A DNA stretch of 64,000 nt, from NCBI GenBank assembly GCA_035948315.1, contig DASZJG010000094.1:22885-86884 (forward strand), written 5' to 3'. This stretch comes from CAJCJE01 sp035948315 (GTDB lineage Bacteria > Actinomycetota > Actinomycetes > Mycobacteriales > Pseudonocardiaceae). The notes beneath the pieces were generated by a model. That model was not told where the DNA came from. It searched no databases and saw nothing but the letters and a program-made list of their open reading frames with translations. Of the stretch, positions 1 through 8,560 are shown in pieces; the first letter of the stretch is position 1, and the number at the start of each line of letters is the position of its first letter. A program made the position numbers and the translations under genes.

Positions 1-167
1 TCGAGGATCGCTGGTTCCGCGTGTGCCACGTGACCTTCCCAACGGCCCGGTTCGGTGGGGTAATTCCGGGATGACACCGTGGGGGACGCAGGCATGAACC
101 GTGCCGACCGGTGGAACGTATTACGACGAAGCGAGTATCGAGGCGAAGATCGAATGCAGGAGGCGAC

Positions 168-2567
168 GTGCTGATTCCCGGGCCCGACACGCGGGTCGTC
201 GAGCTACGGGTGCACGGAATCCTGGGCACCACCCCGGAGGACCTGGTCGACGCGGTGGCCGCCGTGGACGTGGCAGGCGACGGCAAGGGCAGGCTGGTCC
301 GGCCTGCGGACCGGCTGCGCAGGCCGGCGCCCGGACCGGTGCTCAAGGCGGAGGGACGGCCACTGCCGCGCACCGTCGAGGGCTACGTCTGGGGCGCGCT
401 GACCTCGGGCGGAGCGGCCAAGGCGATCTGGGCGCTGCTGTTCCCGTTCTCGCTGGCCAACATGGCCTCCTGGATGCTGCCGCCGATCGCGGACAACCGG
501 GTCGGCAAGACGCTGGCGATGTGCTGCCGCGCGCTGCTGCGGGTGGGCGCGCTGCTGCTCACCATGCTGCTGGTCGGGCAGTTGGCCGCGGTGTCGATGG
601 ACGTGTTCGCCGCGCAGTGCCTCGGGCCCGGGTCGAGCTGCCTGACCTTCCTGCCCGGCTGGGTGCGTACCGGACAGACCGTGCGCACGATCGTCGGGCT
701 GCTGCCGATCCTGGTCGTGGTGGCTGTGCTGCACGGGGTGTCCACCGTGAACTGGTCGGTCAACGTCGACTCGACGGACGATGAGCAGGCGAAGCCCCGG
801 CTGCTGTCCCGGTTGCCGGGCGCCGGCCTGATCGCCGACCCGGACGCGCCCGCGCTGCGCACCCTGCACCTGACCGCCGCGCTGGCCATCAGCGTGCTGC
901 TCGCGCTGGGCGGGCCGACCGGCCCGATCCCGTCGACGGCGGCAGCCGTGTTCTGGGGTCTCGCGGTCGCGGTGATCGTGCTGTGCCTGATCGGCGTGCT
1001 CGCCTTCGGCGACCCGACCGGCGCGCGGCCGGACCGCTATGGCAAACGTTTGCGATCGGCGTTGCGCGCGGTCCCGCGCAGGCTCACGCTCGCGGTGAAC
1101 CTCGGACTGTTCGTCGGCGTGGTCGCGGTACGGCCGGTCCTGCCGAACCGGCTCGTGGGCACCGACAACACCGTGCAGGTCGTGGCGATCGCGCTGGCCT
1201 CGGTGTGCATCCTGCTGGCCGTGCTGCTGGTGCCGACGGCCCTGCTGGCCAGGAAACAGTGGAAGGACCAGCCCAAGCCGCTGCGGCCGTGGGCGGGCGG
1301 CTGGATGGCCGCGCCGGTGCTGGCCATCGCGGCCGCGCTCGGCGGCGGTTTCGGGTCCGGCATCGGACTGTTCGTGCGGACCGTGCTCGGCGACAGCGCG
1401 CTCGTGGTGCCCGGCGGCTACGCCTACATCACCCTGTTGTGGGGCATCGCCGGCCTGGTCGGACTGGTCGCGCTGGCGGTCGGCGGCATCGTGCTCGGGA
1501 CCCGGCGGACACTGGCCAAACGCGGCGGCCGCGGCATGCCGGCCGAGGTACCGCTCCTGCACGCCGACCGCCCGGCCGACGCGATCACCGCCGCCAAGGG
1601 CTGGTGGCTGGCCGGCTGGGCGCGCAAGTCCGCGCCGGTCGTACTGATCGGGCTGGCCGTCATCGTCGGTCTCGGCGCGATCATCGCGGTGCTGCTGCGC
1701 AACGAGCAGGTGCTGCCGGGCTCGATCAACACCAGCACCGCGCTCGGCCAGGTCGCGGCGATGCTCGCCGGGTTCGGCGTCGTGGTGCTCGCGGCGCTGG
1801 CCTGCGGACTGCTCGGCGAGGTGTACCAGGCCGCGCGCAATCCGAACTCCGCGCGCAAACTGGGCGGGTTCTCCGACCTCGCCTGCTTCTGGCCGCGCGA
1901 GGCGCATCCGATCGTGCCGCCCTGCTACGCGTTGAAGGTCGTCCCGGAACTCGCCGCGCGCGCCGCCGAATACCTCGCCGAACCGAGCACCCGGGTGGTG
2001 CTCACCGGCCACAGCCAGGGCAGCGTGTTGGTCGCCGTCGCGGCCAGCCGACTGCTCGCCAACCTGCCGGAGAACCAGACCGAACGGCTCGGCGTCGTGG
2101 TCGCCGGCTCGCCGATCCAGTCCGCGTACGTGCGCGCCTTCCCGGCCGTGCTCGGCTACGACGGCCTCGCCGAACTGTGCACCGACCTTGGCGGCCGCTG
2201 GCGCTCGCTGTGCCGGGGCACTGACCCGATCGGCGGCGGCGTGACCACCTGGGACCGGCAGGTCTTCCACGGCCAACTGATCGGCGTCGGCCTCGTGCCG
2301 GACGCGTCCTCCGGCGCCCTCCCGGCCGCCACGGTCAGCCCGACCGGCGCGCTGGTGCTCGGCGGCGACCACTGGCTGCCCGACCCGGAACGCGGCCCGT
2401 TCCCCGGCCGCCGCTGGGCGCCCGGCCTGCACCGGCACAGCGACTACTACTCCGACCCGGAGTGGGACCGCGCCGTCGCCTGCGCGGCCGGCATGGAGTC
2501 GCCGTCGATGACCACCAGCCAGCCCGCCCTGTTCCGCCTCCCCGGCCGCAACTCGGCCGCGGGCTGA
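168..2567 (+). CDS. Polytopic membrane protein with serine alpha/beta-hydrolase motif
   Basis: A 799-residue protein that looks like an alpha/beta hydrolase interrupted by a large membrane region. Near the N-terminus (residues 12-20) it has a strand followed by HG (ELRVHGILG), as at the oxyanion region of lipases. Roughly eight to ten hydrophobic segments fill residues 80-600. The nucleophile elbow GHSQGS lies at 614-619, making Ser616 the probable nucleophile; a later TDPIGG Asp and an HRHSDYY His could complete a triad. The GTG start is chosen because AGGAGG sits at 158-163, four bases upstream; an in-frame ATG at 111 lacks such a site. It ends 7 bp from the convergent next gene. Substrate unknown: a membrane lipase or esterase role is inferred from the motif only. 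Confidence 0.8.
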   Translation: MLIPGPDTRVVELRVHGILGTTPEDLVDAVAAVDVAGDGKGRLVRPADRLRRPAPGPVLKAEGRPLPRTVEGYVWGALTSGGAAKAIWALLFPFSLANMASWMLPPIADNRVGKTLAMCCRALLRVGALLLTMLLVGQLAAVSMDVFAAQCLGPGSSCLTFLPGWVRTGQTVRTIVGLLPILVVVAVLHGVSTVNWSVNVDSTDDEQAKPRLLSRLPGAGLIADPDAPALRTLHLTAALAISVLLALGGPTGPIPSTAAAVFWGLAVAVIVLCLIGVLAFGDPTGARPDRYGKRLRSALRAVPRRLTLAVNLGLFVGVVAVRPVLPNRLVGTDNTVQVVAIALASVCILLAVLLVPTALLARKQWKDQPKPLRPWAGGWMAAPVLAIAAALGGGFGSGIGLFVRTVLGDSALVVPGGYAYITLLWGIAGLVGLVALAVGGIVLGTRRTLAKRGGRGMPAEVPLLHADRPADAITAAKGWWLAGWARKSAPVVLIGLAVIVGLGAIIAVLLRNEQVLPGSINTSTALGQVAAMLAGFGVVVLAALACGLLGEVYQAARNPNSARKLGGFSDLACFWPREAHPIVPPCYALKVVPELAARAAEYLAEPSTRVVLTGHSQGSVLVAVAASRLLANLPENQTERLGVVVAGSPIQSAYVRAFPAVLGYDGLAELCTDLGGRWRSLCRGTDPIGGGVTTWDRQVFHGQLIGVGLVPDASSGALPAATVSPTGALVLGGDHWLPDPERGPFPGRRWAPGLHRHSDYYSDPEWDRAVACAAGMESPSMTTSQPALFRLPGRNSAAG

Positions 2568-2574
2568 GCCACGC

Positions 2575-2826
2575 TCAGACGGCGGGGATGGCCGGTAGAT
2601 CGGCCAGCAGTTTCTTGATCTTCTTGGCCCACGACTTGAGGTTGACGAAGTAGCTCGAATACCCGGCCTTCACGTCCTCAAGGCTGGACGCGCCCACGAG
2701 CAACACGTCCACGTCGCCGCCGTGGATTGTGGTCTCGTAGCGCCGTTCTGCCTCGCCGTACGCTGCCGCCGCCACGTCCGGATCGTCGAACGTGATGACG
2801 CGGGTTCGTCCCGGATCGGCAGGCAC
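2575..2826 (-). CDS. Small hypothetical protein (83 aa)
   Basis: I do not recognise this family. The 83 residues are charged and soluble, with no signal peptide or membrane segment, and end in a Lys-rich stretch (LKSWAKKIKKLLADL) that could be an amphipathic helix. The start is GTG with no obvious ribosome site. A TACGTT hexamer on the minus strand at 2834-2839 lies seven bases upstream, so a leaderless transcript is possible. It lies downstream of the MutL/GlmL-family gene in the same direction, with 56 bp between them, and converges with the hydrolase gene. The codon pattern is typical of the region, which supports a real gene. Confidence 0.55.
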   Translation of the reverse strand: MPADPGRTRVITFDDPDVAAAAYGEAERRYETTIHGGDVDVLLVGASSLEDVKAGYSSYFVNLKSWAKKIKKLLADLPAIPAV

Positions 2827-2882
2827 ACCGTGGAACGTAGGGGTTGCGGACTCTGCAACCAGTCCCCTGATCGGGGGAAAGA

Positions 2883-4205
2883 TCAGCTGGGCAACAGGTT
2901 GGCGCGCAACAGGTTCTCGGCGGCGAGCGGGTTGCCGGCCTCGGCGAGGAGGCCGGCTGGGGCGAGGACGTAGTTCCGGTCGACGACCAGGGTCGCGTGA
3001 CGCAGGATCGGGCGGAGGACCGGGTCGGCACGCAGCGCGGATTCCACTGTGGACAGTGTGGTCGGGTTGGCGTGGCGGAAGACGCCGCCGGAGGCGACGA
3101 GGATGGCGGCGCCGCGCGGGCCGAACTGGGCCTCGACCATGCGGGCGTGGCGGCGCAGGGCGAGGATCGCGGCGAGCGCGGCGAGGCGGGCGTCGACGGC
3201 GGCGTCGGCCGTGTCGGTGGGGATGAAGTCGACGTGTTCGGCGCGGAATTCGGCTGCTTCGGCCAGTTTCTGGTGTTCTCCCTCGGCCAGCAGGCGTTCG
3301 ACGGCGGCCTCGGCGACCACGCCCGCGGCGGACCAGCGCATGCCGATGTCGCCCTCGACGGTGCGCCGCTCGGGCGGCAGCGCGACCGCGCGTTTGCCGG
3401 GTTCGACGGCGGGCAGCGTGACCGCCGAGTAGACGTCGGTGGTGGCCCCGCCGACGTCGACGACGAGCACGGCGCCTGCGCCTTCGGCGTTATCGGCGGC
3501 GAGTACGGCGGCCAGGCCCGCGACGCCGACCAGGACCGCGTCGGGGGTGACCGCGCGGACCAACTGGCGGAAGCGGGGGCCGTGGGACAGGCCCTTGCCG
3601 CCGATCACGTGTTCCAGGAACACCTCGCGGATCGCGGCGCGGGCCGGGCCGGGGGCCAGTTCACCCACGTCCGGCAGCACGTTGTCGGTGGCCACCACGC
3701 GACGGCCCGTGCCGGCCAGGACGGTGAGCGCTTCGGCGCGCGCGTCGGCGTTGCCGGCCAGCACGATCGGCGCGGCGAAATGGTGGGCGGCGAGGCGGCG
3801 GGCGTTGTGCAGCAGCACGCGGCGGTCGCCGCCGTCGGTGCCACCGGCCAGCAGCACCACGTCCGGCCGCGACTCGCGCAGCGCCTTCATGCCCGGCGCG
3901 TCGAGTTCGCCGGAGGACACGTGCACGACCTTGGCACCGGCCGACAGCGCGACGCGGTAGCCGGCCTCGGCGCTGATCAGCCGTTCCTGGCCGACCACGG
4001 CCAGCCGCAGACCGCCGCCCGCGGACGAGCAGGCCAGCACCGGCGCGGGGCCGGCGGCCAGCGCGGTCGTGACCGCGGCGATGCCGTCCAGCACCTCGGG
4101 TGGCGTGGTCGGATGCTGCGCGGTGCCGAGCAGGGCGCCGTCCGGCGCGACGAGCGCGGCCTTGGTCCAGGTGGAGCCGACATCCAGGCAGAGCGTGTTG
4201 ACCAT
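2883..4205 (-). CDS. MutL/GlmL family protein (glutamate mutase accessory-type ASKHA ATPase)
   Basis: A 440-residue ASKHA-fold protein. The N-terminal phosphate loop reads LDVGSTWTKAALV and a second nucleotide-binding loop reads VVDVGGATTDVYS, both characteristic of the MutL/GlmL family. Family members are linked to adenosylcobalamin-dependent glutamate mutase, where they are thought to act as an ATP-using reactivation or chaperone factor. No mutase subunit (GlmE or GlmS) is encoded in this window, so the partner is unknown. The ATG directly abuts the TAG stop of the rmlB-like gene (TAGATG), so the two are almost certainly co-transcribed and probably translationally coupled. Family assignment is good; the biological role here is uncertain. 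Confidence 0.75.
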   Translation of the reverse strand: MVNTLCLDVGSTWTKAALVAPDGALLGTAQHPTTPPEVLDGIAAVTTALAAGPAPVLACSSAGGGLRLAVVGQERLISAEAGYRVALSAGAKVVHVSSGELDAPGMKALRESRPDVVLLAGGTDGGDRRVLLHNARRLAAHHFAAPIVLAGNADARAEALTVLAGTGRRVVATDNVLPDVGELAPGPARAAIREVFLEHVIGGKGLSHGPRFRQLVRAVTPDAVLVGVAGLAAVLAADNAEGAGAVLVVDVGGATTDVYSAVTLPAVEPGKRAVALPPERRTVEGDIGMRWSAAGVVAEAAVERLLAEGEHQKLAEAAEFRAEHVDFIPTDTADAAVDARLAALAAILALRRHARMVEAQFGPRGAAILVASGGVFRHANPTTLSTVESALRADPVLRPILRHATLVVDRNYVLAPAGLLAEAGNPLAAENLLRANLLPS

Positions 4206-5213
4206 CTACGACTGTGACCAGGAGCCCTCGACGACCGGGCTGCGGTCGCGCAGCGGCTCCCACCAGGCGCGGTTGTCCGCGTACCAGCGGATGGTCTCGC
4301 GCATGCCGGCGTCGAACTCGATCTGCGGCGCCCAGCCCAGCTCGCGCCGGATCTTGGCGGAGTCGAGCAGGTAGCGGCGGTCGTGGCCGGGCCGGTCCTC
4401 GACCTCCTGCTTGAGCGAGGCCGGCAGGCCCAGCTCGTCGAGCACGAGGTCGGCCAGCTGCTCGACGCTGGCCTCGACGCCGGTGCCGACGTGGTAGGTC
4501 TCGCCGACCGTGCCCCGGTCCAGGATCGCCTCGATGGCGCGCACATGGTCCAGCGCGTGGATCCATTCGCGCCGGTTGTGCTTGGACTTGTAGACCGGCA
4601 GCGGCTCGCCGTCCAGCGCGCGCGTGGTGAACAGCGGCAGCACCTTCTCGGGGAACTGGTGCGAGCCGTAGTTGTTGGCGCAGTTGGAGATGGTGATCGG
4701 CAGGTGGTACGTCTCGTGGTAGGCGCGCACCGCGTGGTCGGCGCCTGCCTTGCTGGCGTTGTACGGAGTCCTGGGCCGGTAGGGCGTCTCCTCGGTGAAC
4801 GCTTCCTCGGCGTCCAGCGGCAGGTCGCCGTAGACCTCGCAGGTGGACACGTGGTGGAAGCGGCCGATGCCGACCTGGCGGGTCGCCTCCAGCAGCGTCT
4901 GGGTGCCGAGCACGTTGGTGCGGAAGAACCGGCCGGGGTCGAGCACGGCGAGGCTGTTGTGCGACTCGGCCGCGAAGTTGACCACCACGTCGACGCCGTG
5001 GGTGCGCAGGGTCTCCTCGACCGCCTGCTGGTCGCCGATGTCGGCGTGCACGAAGGTGATCGCGTCGCGGACCTCGGTGAGGTTGGTCTCGGTGCCGGCG
5101 TAGGTCAGCGCGTCCAGCGCGACCACTCGGTCCGCCGGATGCGCGTGCACCCAGTGCCGGGCGAAGTGCGAACCGATGAATCCGGCGGCGCCGGTAACCA
5201 GGAGCGTCGTCAT
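4206..5213 (-). CDS. rmlB: dTDP-glucose 4,6-dehydratase-like protein (RmlB family)
   Basis: A 335-residue short-chain dehydrogenase of the RmlB family, which converts dTDP-glucose to dTDP-4-keto-6-deoxyglucose, the second step to dTDP-rhamnose. The NAD loop TGAAGFIG is at residues 7-14, and the catalytic pair Y151 and K155 sits in YNASK. The usual STDEVYG motif reads STCEVYGDL here (around residue 125): the Asp that acts as general acid in characterised RmlB enzymes is replaced by Cys, and the nucleotide sequence confirms the TGC codon. The start overlaps the CDF stop by ATGA, and the stop abuts the next gene. It may be a variant subfamily with altered activity or substrate rather than the committed rhamnose enzyme. 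Confidence 0.8.
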   Translation of the reverse strand: MTTLLVTGAAGFIGSHFARHWVHAHPADRVVALDALTYAGTETNLTEVRDAITFVHADIGDQQAVEETLRTHGVDVVVNFAAESHNSLAVLDPGRFFRTNVLGTQTLLEATRQVGIGRFHHVSTCEVYGDLPLDAEEAFTEETPYRPRTPYNASKAGADHAVRAYHETYHLPITISNCANNYGSHQFPEKVLPLFTTRALDGEPLPVYKSKHNRREWIHALDHVRAIEAILDRGTVGETYHVGTGVEASVEQLADLVLDELGLPASLKQEVEDRPGHDRRYLLDSAKIRRELGWAPQIEFDAGMRETIRWYADNRAWWEPLRDRSPVVEGSWSQS

Positions 5214-6166
5214 GCCTGCGAGGCTACCGGGCCGTCTCCGGTGGGTGGCGTGCGCAGATGCCCGCGGTACAGATCGGGCTCGAGGTAGATCAGCTTGGCG
5301 ACCGGAACCTGCTCGCGCACGCGCAGTTCCGCGTCGTCGATGGCCTGCGCCACGTCCTCCAGCGGCAGGTCGGCGACCAGCGCGATCTTGGCGGCGACCA
5401 GCAGTTCCTCCGGTGAGAGGTACTGGGTGCGGATGTGGATGACCCGCTCGACCTTGCCGCGTTCCAGTTCACGCACGATCCTCGCCTGCATGGCCGGGCT
5501 CGCGCCCTCGCCGATGAGCAGGCTCTTGGTTTCCACGATCAGCACGGTGGCGAACACGCCGAGCAGCGCGCCGATGCACACGGTGCCGATGCCGTCGAAG
5601 ACCGGGTCGCCGGTCAGCACCGACAGCACCACGCCGAGCAGCGCGAAGATCAGGCCGATCAGCGCCCCGGTGTCCTCCAGCAGCACCACCGGCAGGTCGG
5701 GCGACTTGGCCTCGCGGATGAACGCGAACCAGCTGACCGCGCCCTTGGTGACGCGCGACTCCTTCATCGCGGTGCGGAAGCTCAGGCCCTCCAGCACCGC
5801 GGCGACGGCCAGGATGATGATCGCGACCAGCGGCGAGTCCAGCGGGTGCGGATCGAGGATCTTCCCAACGCCTTCGTAGATCGCGAAGATCGAGCCGACG
5901 CTGAACAGCAGCAGCGCGACGACAAAGCCGTAGAAGTAGCGTTCCCGGCCGAAACCGAACTGGTGTTGCTGGTTCGCCTTGCGCTGGGATGTCCTGCGGC
6001 CCAACAACAACAGGCCCTGGTTGGACGTGTCGGCCAGCGAGTGCACTGCCTCGGCGAGCATCGACGACGAGCCGGTGAACAGGAATCCGACGAACTTGGC
6101 CACCGCGATCCCGGCATTGGCCGACAGCGCGGCGACAACGGCCTTTCCGCCGCCCTGCTCTGACAC
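5210..6166 (-). CDS. Cation diffusion facilitator family transporter
   Basis: A 318-residue inner-membrane antiporter of the CDF family, expected to export divalent metal such as Zn, Mn or Fe. About six hydrophobic helices are visible. The metal-site pattern H42-x3-D46 lies in AEAVHSLAD in the second helix, and an acidic LLEDTGA motif marks the fifth. A soluble C-terminal domain follows from about residue 220, as in the family. The central RERYFYGFVVAL segment resembles the ZNT9-like branch. It starts with GTG. It overlaps the rmlB-like gene by 4 bp and follows manA after a 49-bp gap containing three 17-bp repeats. The metal cannot be told from sequence. Confidence 0.88.
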   Translation of the reverse strand: MSEQGGGKAVVAALSANAGIAVAKFVGFLFTGSSSMLAEAVHSLADTSNQGLLLLGRRTSQRKANQQHQFGFGRERYFYGFVVALLLFSVGSIFAIYEGVGKILDPHPLDSPLVAIIILAVAAVLEGLSFRTAMKESRVTKGAVSWFAFIREAKSPDLPVVLLEDTGALIGLIFALLGVVLSVLTGDPVFDGIGTVCIGALLGVFATVLIVETKSLLIGEGASPAMQARIVRELERGKVERVIHIRTQYLSPEELLVAAKIALVADLPLEDVAQAIDDAELRVREQVPVAKLIYLEPDLYRGHLRTPPTGDGPVASQA

Positions 6167-6180
6167 CCGGCCAACCTTAG

Positions 6181-6231
6181 CTCAGACCCTGACCGATCTC
6201 AGACCCTGCCCGATCTCAGACGCTGCCCGCG
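6181..6231. repeat. Three tandem copies of a 17-bp repeat across the manA stop
   Basis: Copies lie at 6181-6197, 6198-6214 and 6215-6231. The first two (CTCAGACCCTGACCGAT and CTCAGACCCTGCCCGAT) differ at one base; the third diverges at its end because it encodes the manA C-terminus. The manA TGA is the tca at 6216-6218, inside copy three, so the array looks like duplication outward from the end of manA into the gap before the CDF gene. Confidence 0.85.
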
Positions 6232-7463
6232 GTCGCCCTGAACAGCTGGGTGCGGTTCGCGCCGAGCGGGTGCACCAGCACCGGGCCGTCCGCGCAGTCC
6301 CGTGCGGGGAGCCAGGCCGAGTCGCCGCAGGCCAGCTTGAGCGGCGACGATTCGGGCCGGTACAGCTCGGCGGACCCCTCGGTGCACACCAGCAGCTGCG
6401 GGCCGATGTGGTCGATGGCCACGTCCTCATCGGACGGGCCGGGCCATTCCAATCGGGACAGTTCGAACTCCGGCGCGCCGGTCGAGTAGACGAGCATGTG
6501 CGGCGCAGCCGGGGCACCGCGCAGGATCGGCATGTCGCCGTGGCCGAAGTCCAGTACCCGCAACAGTTCCGGCACGTCGACGTGCTTGGGGGTGAGGCCG
6601 CAGCGCAGGATGTTGTCCGAGTTGGCCAGGATCTCCACGGCCGTTCCGCGCAGGTAGGCGTGCGGGTTGCCGGCGGCCAGGTACACGGCTTCGCCCGCCC
6701 CGAGCACGAGCCGGTTGAGCAGCAGCGCGGCCAGCACGCCGACGTCGCCCGGGTACAGCTCGCTCAGTTCCAGCACGGTGCGGCACTCCAGGCTGAACGG
6801 CCCGTGCTCCTTGACGTGCGCGACGCATCCTTCGACCACGCGTGGCAGCAGGTCGTCGAGGGCGGCGGCGGGCAGCGTGATCAGCGTGGTGAACAGGGTG
6901 CGCAGGCCGTCCGCGTCCGGCTGGGCGGCCAGCAGGCTCGCGTAGCGGTCGAAGGCGGGCACGGCGAGCGCGGTGAACAGCTCGACGGTGCGGGCCGGGT
7001 CACGGAAGCCTGCGAGCACGTGGAACTCGGTCAGCGCGCACACCAGCTCCGGCTTGGCCGTGGGGTCCGGGTAGTTGCGGCTCGCCGCGGTCCTCGGGAT
7101 GCCGGCGGCCTCCTCGCGTTGGAAACCCGCGAGGGCCTGCGCGGCGGACGGATGGGCCTGCATGCTCATGGGTTCGTCGGCGGCGAGCACCTTGAGCAGG
7201 AACGGGAGCCGGTTGTGCCAGCGGCTGGCGCACGCCTCGCCGAGCATGCCGACCGGGTCCTCGTTCAGGACCTCCAGCAGCGACCGCTCGACGCCGTCCG
7301 CGCCGACCACCCTCGACGGATCGTCCGGGTGCGCGCCCATCCACAGCTCGGCCTCGGGATGCGGGGTGGGCACCTCCCGTCCCTGCAGCTGCGCGATGAC
7401 CGTGCGCGAACCCCATGCGTACGGTCGGATCGCGTTTCGCAGCAGCTCCACCGTCGAACTCAC
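6216..7463 (-). CDS. manA: Mannose-6-phosphate isomerase, class I
   Basis: A 415-residue cupin-fold, zinc-dependent isomerase interconverting fructose-6-phosphate and mannose-6-phosphate, the entry to GDP-mannose and mannosylated envelope glycans. The zinc-site motif MQAHPS follows the KVLAADEP segment (around residue 100) and the second site, with a Glu, lies in PELVCAL. The N-terminal LRNAIRPYAWGSR is diagnostic of type I enzymes. The GTG start overlaps the tobH stop by 4 bp (GTGA). Its position next to tobH and manB matches Rv3255c-Rv3257c of M. tuberculosis. Confidence 0.95.
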   Translation of the reverse strand: MSSTVELLRNAIRPYAWGSRTVIAQLQGREVPTPHPEAELWMGAHPDDPSRVVGADGVERSLLEVLNEDPVGMLGEACASRWHNRLPFLLKVLAADEPMSMQAHPSAAQALAGFQREEAAGIPRTAASRNYPDPTAKPELVCALTEFHVLAGFRDPARTVELFTALAVPAFDRYASLLAAQPDADGLRTLFTTLITLPAAALDDLLPRVVEGCVAHVKEHGPFSLECRTVLELSELYPGDVGVLAALLLNRLVLGAGEAVYLAAGNPHAYLRGTAVEILANSDNILRCGLTPKHVDVPELLRVLDFGHGDMPILRGAPAAPHMLVYSTGAPEFELSRLEWPGPSDEDVAIDHIGPQLLVCTEGSAELYRPESSPLKLACGDSAWLPARDCADGPVLVHPLGANRTQLFRATAGSV

Positions 7464-8560
7464 TCCCTAGAACCCACCGGCTCGTAGCGGCCGGATCCAC
7501 CCAACATTCCACTGGCCAGGCCGAGGTAGACCGAGGCCATCTCGAATCGCAACGCCAGCACCGCGGCCCGCACCGCGATACCACCACTGGTCGTCTCCTC
7601 TTCGGGCTCGACCAGGTCCGCGCCGGGCAGGTCGTCGGTCGCGCCGAGCCGGTTGGCGATGTCCGACGGCTCGTCGGTGATCGACAGCAGCAGCACCCGA
7701 GGTCCACCGGGTACGACGTCGTCCGGGTCGGCGAAGATGTCGGCGCCCGCACTGGCGCCGATCGCCGAGCGGTAGAGCACCCGGCGGCTACTGACCTGAG
7801 GGTACCCACCATGGCTAGCCACAACCCCGGCGAATCCGGCGAGCACCTCGGCGGCGTGCCAGGCGACCGCGGTGGCCACCCGGTCCAGGCCGGCGAGCAG
7901 CGGGGTGCGGTCGGCGATGCGCAGCGCGAGCGACTTGGCCGGGTTCACGAACGACTCGAAGTTCGCGTGGTCGCGCTCGGCCTCCCGGTCCAGTTCGTCG
8001 GCGAGGGCATTGAGGTCGGTGCGCAGCAGGCCGAGCGTGTTCAGCACGATCAGGCCGGCGGCCAGCGCCCTCGGGAAGCCGAAGCCGGGCGGCAGGTCGA
8101 TGCGCGGCGTCAGCAGCAGCGTGCCGGCCGCGGCCGCGGCGACCGGGCCGTCCTGCCCGGCGGTGACGACCACGGTCGCACCGAACCGGCGGGCCCGGTC
8201 GATCGACGCGGCCAGCGCGTGGTCACCGGGGTCGTCGCTGTGCACCAGGATCACGTCCAGCGGGCCGACCCAGGTGGGCACGTCCTCGCTGAGCACGACC
8301 GGCACCGGACAGGTCGGCGGCAGCAGCGCGACCAGCAGCTGGGCGACCGAAGGCGCAACGCCCGGCCTGGTCACGATGACCAGAGCCCGGGGCCGGTTGC
8401 CCGCCAGCGTGTCGATGCCGATCTCGGCCGCGGTCTCGGCGGTGGCCCGCACCTGCGCGCCCGCCGAGGCAACGGCGCGCAGGCAGCCGCCGGCGCGCGC
8501 GTCGGCACTGGCCAGGCGTTCCGCGTCGTCCAGCAGGCTGTCGTCGAGCAAGGTGTTCAC
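7460..8560 (-). CDS. TobH-like SIS-domain protein
   Basis: A 366-residue protein of the TobH family, related to SIS-domain phosphosugar isomerases (the bifunctional phosphoglucose/phosphomannose isomerase fold). Two Rossmann-like halves are visible, one around residues 55-190 (ALVIVTRPGVAP, VILVHSDDPGD) and one around 200-366 with ERDHANFESFVNPAK. The actual reaction of this subfamily is not established to my knowledge; the setting between manB and manA implies a phosphosugar role. The GTG start overlaps the Trm112-like stop by 4 bp and its own stop overlaps manA by 4 bp. It is equivalent in position to Rv3256c. Confidence 0.82.
   Translation of the reverse strand: MNTLLDDSLLDDAERLASADARAGGCLRAVASAGAQVRATAETAAEIGIDTLAGNRPRALVIVTRPGVAPSVAQLLVALLPPTCPVPVVLSEDVPTWVGPLDVILVHSDDPGDHALAASIDRARRFGATVVVTAGQDGPVAAAAAGTLLLTPRIDLPPGFGFPRALAAGLIVLNTLGLLRTDLNALADELDREAERDHANFESFVNPAKSLALRIADRTPLLAGLDRVATAVAWHAAEVLAGFAGVVASHGGYPQVSSRRVLYRSAIGASAGADIFADPDDVVPGGPRVLLLSITDEPSDIANRLGATDDLPGADLVEPEEETTSGGIAVRAAVLALRFEMASVYLGLASGMLGGSGRYEPVGSRE

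Noticed and set aside
3..74. Short in-frame end (EDRWFRVCHVTFPTARFGG) that could be the 3' end of an upstream gene
   Set aside because: Only 23 codons are visible and nothing identifies a family; it may be chance.
204..2438. Long open frame on the minus strand under the hydrolase gene
   Set aside because: It mirrors a clearly coding plus-strand gene; its Arg/Gly/Gln/His-rich composition is the usual antisense product of GC-rich codons.
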